6,469 bases of DNA from NCBI GenBank assembly GCA_015478575.1, contig JADMIN010000157.1, positions 1-6,469 on the forward strand. The letters are read 5' to 3'. The notes below the pieces were generated by a model. The model made no database searches and had not been told where the DNA came from. It saw nothing but the letters and a program-made list of their open reading frames with translations. Both the position numbers and the translations under genes were made by a program. The stretch's first letter is position 1. Each line of letters starts with the position of its first letter. The stretch comes from Ktedonobacterales bacterium (lineage in GTDB: Bacteria; Chloroflexota; Ktedonobacteria; Ktedonobacterales; JADMIN01). Below, piece by piece: positions 5,369 to 6,469 of this stretch.

Positions 5369-5434
5369 TCTAACACTCCTCTAGCGCGCCTCCTATACTC
5401 GTCTAACACTCCTCCTACGCCGCTCTAACGGCGG
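5369..5434 (+). repeat. Six-unit 11-bp degenerate tandem array upstream of groESL
   Basis: Six consecutive 11-bp units start at 5369, 5380, 5391, 5402, 5413 and 5424. The units at 5369 and 5402 are identical (TCTAACACTCC). All begin TC and carry CTA within the first five bases, while their 3' parts vary. The 13-mer TCTAACACTCCTC is repeated exactly 33 bp apart. The 11-bp period puts the motif on one face of the helix. CTAACACTC matches the CIRCE half-site TTAGCACTC at seven of nine positions, but the copies are direct rather than inverted. Confidence 0.6.
5370..5399 (+). promoter_or_regulatory. Candidate groESL promoter inside the 11-bp array
   Basis: TATACT (5394-5399) matches five of six -10 consensus bases. 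CTAACA (5370-5375) matches four of six -35 bases at a spacing of 18 bp. Transcription would begin near 5406, giving a leader of about 160 nt to the groES start at 5569. The elements lie within the 11-bp array, so proteins binding the repeats would compete with RNA polymerase. I see no stronger promoter between 5435 and 5555. Confidence 0.4.
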
Positions 5435-5568
5435 GTGAGCGATACTAGCGCGTGGATCACCGTCTGGCCACGGACGGGTAGACCGCCCCGGCGCGACCAT
5501 CCGCACGCGGCCAAGTCCCCTGGCAGTGGCTATTCCAAGCGTCTATTCATTCACAGGAGGGAAACAGC

Positions 5569-5871
5569 GTGGCTAATAAGCTTCGCCCAGTCGGCGACCG
5601 TGTGGTCGTCAAGCCCGCACAGCGGGAAGAGGTCACTCGCTCTGGCATCGTCATTCCCGATACCGCCAAGGAGAAGCCCCAAGAGGGCACCGTCGTGGCC
5701 GTCGGCAGCGGCAAGCTCCTCGAGAGTGGTGAGCGCGTGGCGATGGAGTTGAAAGAGGGCGACCGCGTCCTCTTCGCCAAGTACGGCGGCACGGAGTTCA
5801 AATTGGATGGCGAGGACCTGCTGGTGCTCCGCGAGTCCGACGTGCTGGCTGTCATCGAAGGCGAGCGGTAG
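5569..5871 (+). CDS. groES: GroES (Hsp10/Cpn10) co-chaperonin
   Basis: This is the lid of the GroEL folding chamber, a cytoplasmic heptameric ring that caps GroEL in the ATP-bound state. The 100-residue length is normal. The opening KLRPVGDRVVVKP (residues 4-16) is typical. The mobile loop at about 17-32 carries the GroEL-contacting hydrophobic triplet I27-V28-I29 after G26. EGTVVAVGSGK (39-49) leads into the roof hairpin, and GDRVLFAKYGGTEFKLDGED (64-83) and LAVIE complete the fold. The start is GTG at 5569, chosen because AGGAGGG lies 7 nt upstream and MANKLRPVGDR fits the family. GroEL follows after 79 nt on the same strand, the usual groESL operon order. Confidence 0.97.
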   Translation: MANKLRPVGDRVVVKPAQREEVTRSGIVIPDTAKEKPQEGTVVAVGSGKLLESGERVAMELKEGDRVLFAKYGGTEFKLDGEDLLVLRESDVLAVIEGER

Positions 5872-5950
5872 CGTTCCGCATCACTGTCGCATGCCACACC
5901 GCCGAGGAATACCCCCGACTACCAGAAACCAAGAGGAGTAGATACCCACT

Positions 5951-6469
5951 ATGGCTAAACAGCTTGTCTTCGACGAGCAGGCGCGCCGCTCGCTCAAGAA
6001 GGGCATTGATGTGCTCGCGAGCGCCGTCAAGACCACCCTCGGCCCCAAGGGCCGCAATGTCGCGCTCGATAAGAAGTTCGGCGCGCCGACCGTCACCCAC
6101 GACGGCGTCACCGTCGCCAAGGAGATTAGCCTCGAAGATCCCTTCGAGAACATGGGCGCGCAACTCCTGAAGGAAGCCGCCACCAAGACCAATGACGTGG
6201 CGGGCGACGGCACTACCACCGCCACCGTCCTTGCCCAGGCCATCGTCAACGAGGGCCTACGCAACCTCGCCGCCGGCGCCAACCCCATGCAACTGCGCCA
6301 CGGCATCGAGAAGGGTGTCGCGGCGATCGTCGAGTACATCCGCCAGCATGCCACCCCCGTCGAGGGCCGCAAAGAGATCGCGCAGATCGCCACCGTCTCC
6401 GCCGCTGACCCGCAGATCGGCGAGTTGATCGCCGATGTGATGGAGCGTGTGGGCCGCGACGGTGTCATC
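5951..6469 (+). CDS. groEL: GroEL (Hsp60) chaperonin, N-terminal part, cut by the window edge
   Basis: The first 173 codons are present and the frame is open at the right edge; full-length GroEL has about 540 residues. GroEL forms the double-ring ATP-driven cytoplasmic folding chamber capped by GroES. The equatorial ATP-binding motifs are all visible: TLGPKGRNV (29-37), DGVTVAKEI (51-59, with the nucleotide-pocket Asp at 51) and GDGTTTATVLAQ (85-96, with the catalytic Asp at 86, equivalent to E. coli D87). The end of the equatorial domain (AGANPMQLRHGIEKG) and the start of the intermediate domain (IATVSAADPQIGELIADVM) follow. The ATG at 5951 is preceded by GAGGAG (5933-5938) with a rather long 12-nt spacing. 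The 79-bp gap to groES holds no terminator, so the two genes are presumably cotranscribed. Confidence 0.98.
   Translation, partial: MAKQLVFDEQARRSLKKGIDVLASAVKTTLGPKGRNVALDKKFGAPTVTHDGVTVAKEISLEDPFENMGAQLLKEAATKTNDVAGDGTTTATVLAQAIVNEGLRNLAAGANPMQLRHGIEKGVAAIVEYIRQHATPVEGRKEIAQIATVSAADPQIGELIADVMERVGRDGVI

Noticed and set aside
5369..5434. A classical CIRCE operator before groES
   Set aside because: The second, inverted arm (GAGTGCTAA-like) 9 bp away is absent; only direct CIRCE-like half-sites are present.
5881..6468. Minus-strand open frame opposite groEL
   Set aside because: It is a Ser/Arg/Pro-rich shadow of an unambiguous groEL reading frame.

Overview
The window is GC-rich bacterial DNA. 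The groES-groEL pair, the double-domain MMPL transporter and the Rpn-family gene together fit Chloroflexota best, possibly a Ktedonobacteria-like lineage. That assignment rests on general protein resemblance only; there is no rRNA or other phylogenetic marker here.

Left half, minus strand. Reading leftward from about 3931 there is a 789-residue MMPL/RND-type membrane transporter (1562-3931). Next comes a 366-bp gap holding two hairpins and a good sigma70-type promoter, then a LuxR-type HTH regulator (545-1195). After about 270 bp with small palindromes there is a short, arginine-rich, single-pass membrane protein (14-271). The regulator has its own promoter, so transporter and regulator are probably separate transcription units, though they may be functionally linked. 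A clean 21-bp dyad lies in the leader of the transporter gene.

Right half, plus strand. An Rpn-family (PD-(D/E)XK nuclease, 'recombination-promoting nuclease/putative transposase') gene occupies 4262-5215 and is split by one in-frame TGA at 4712-4714. The nuclease half lies before the stop. The C-terminal half lies after it and contains a run of four-residue repeats. An internal ATG at 4922 has a strong ribosome binding site of its own. This matches the gene-within-gene toxin-antitoxin layout described for Rpn proteins (long nuclease RpnL, short C-terminal inhibitor RpnS). If the stop is real, the full-length nuclease is lost while the short C-terminal product can still be made.

A 353-bp non-coding interval (5216-5568) follows. 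It holds GC-rich hairpins and a six-unit, exactly 11-bp-periodic array with a candidate promoter inside it. Some of its units resemble half of the CIRCE heat-shock operator. Then come groES (complete, GTG start) and the first 173 codons of groEL, which runs off the right edge.

The most unusual items are the interrupted Rpn gene with its intact internal ORF, and the helically phased 11-bp array in front of groESL.
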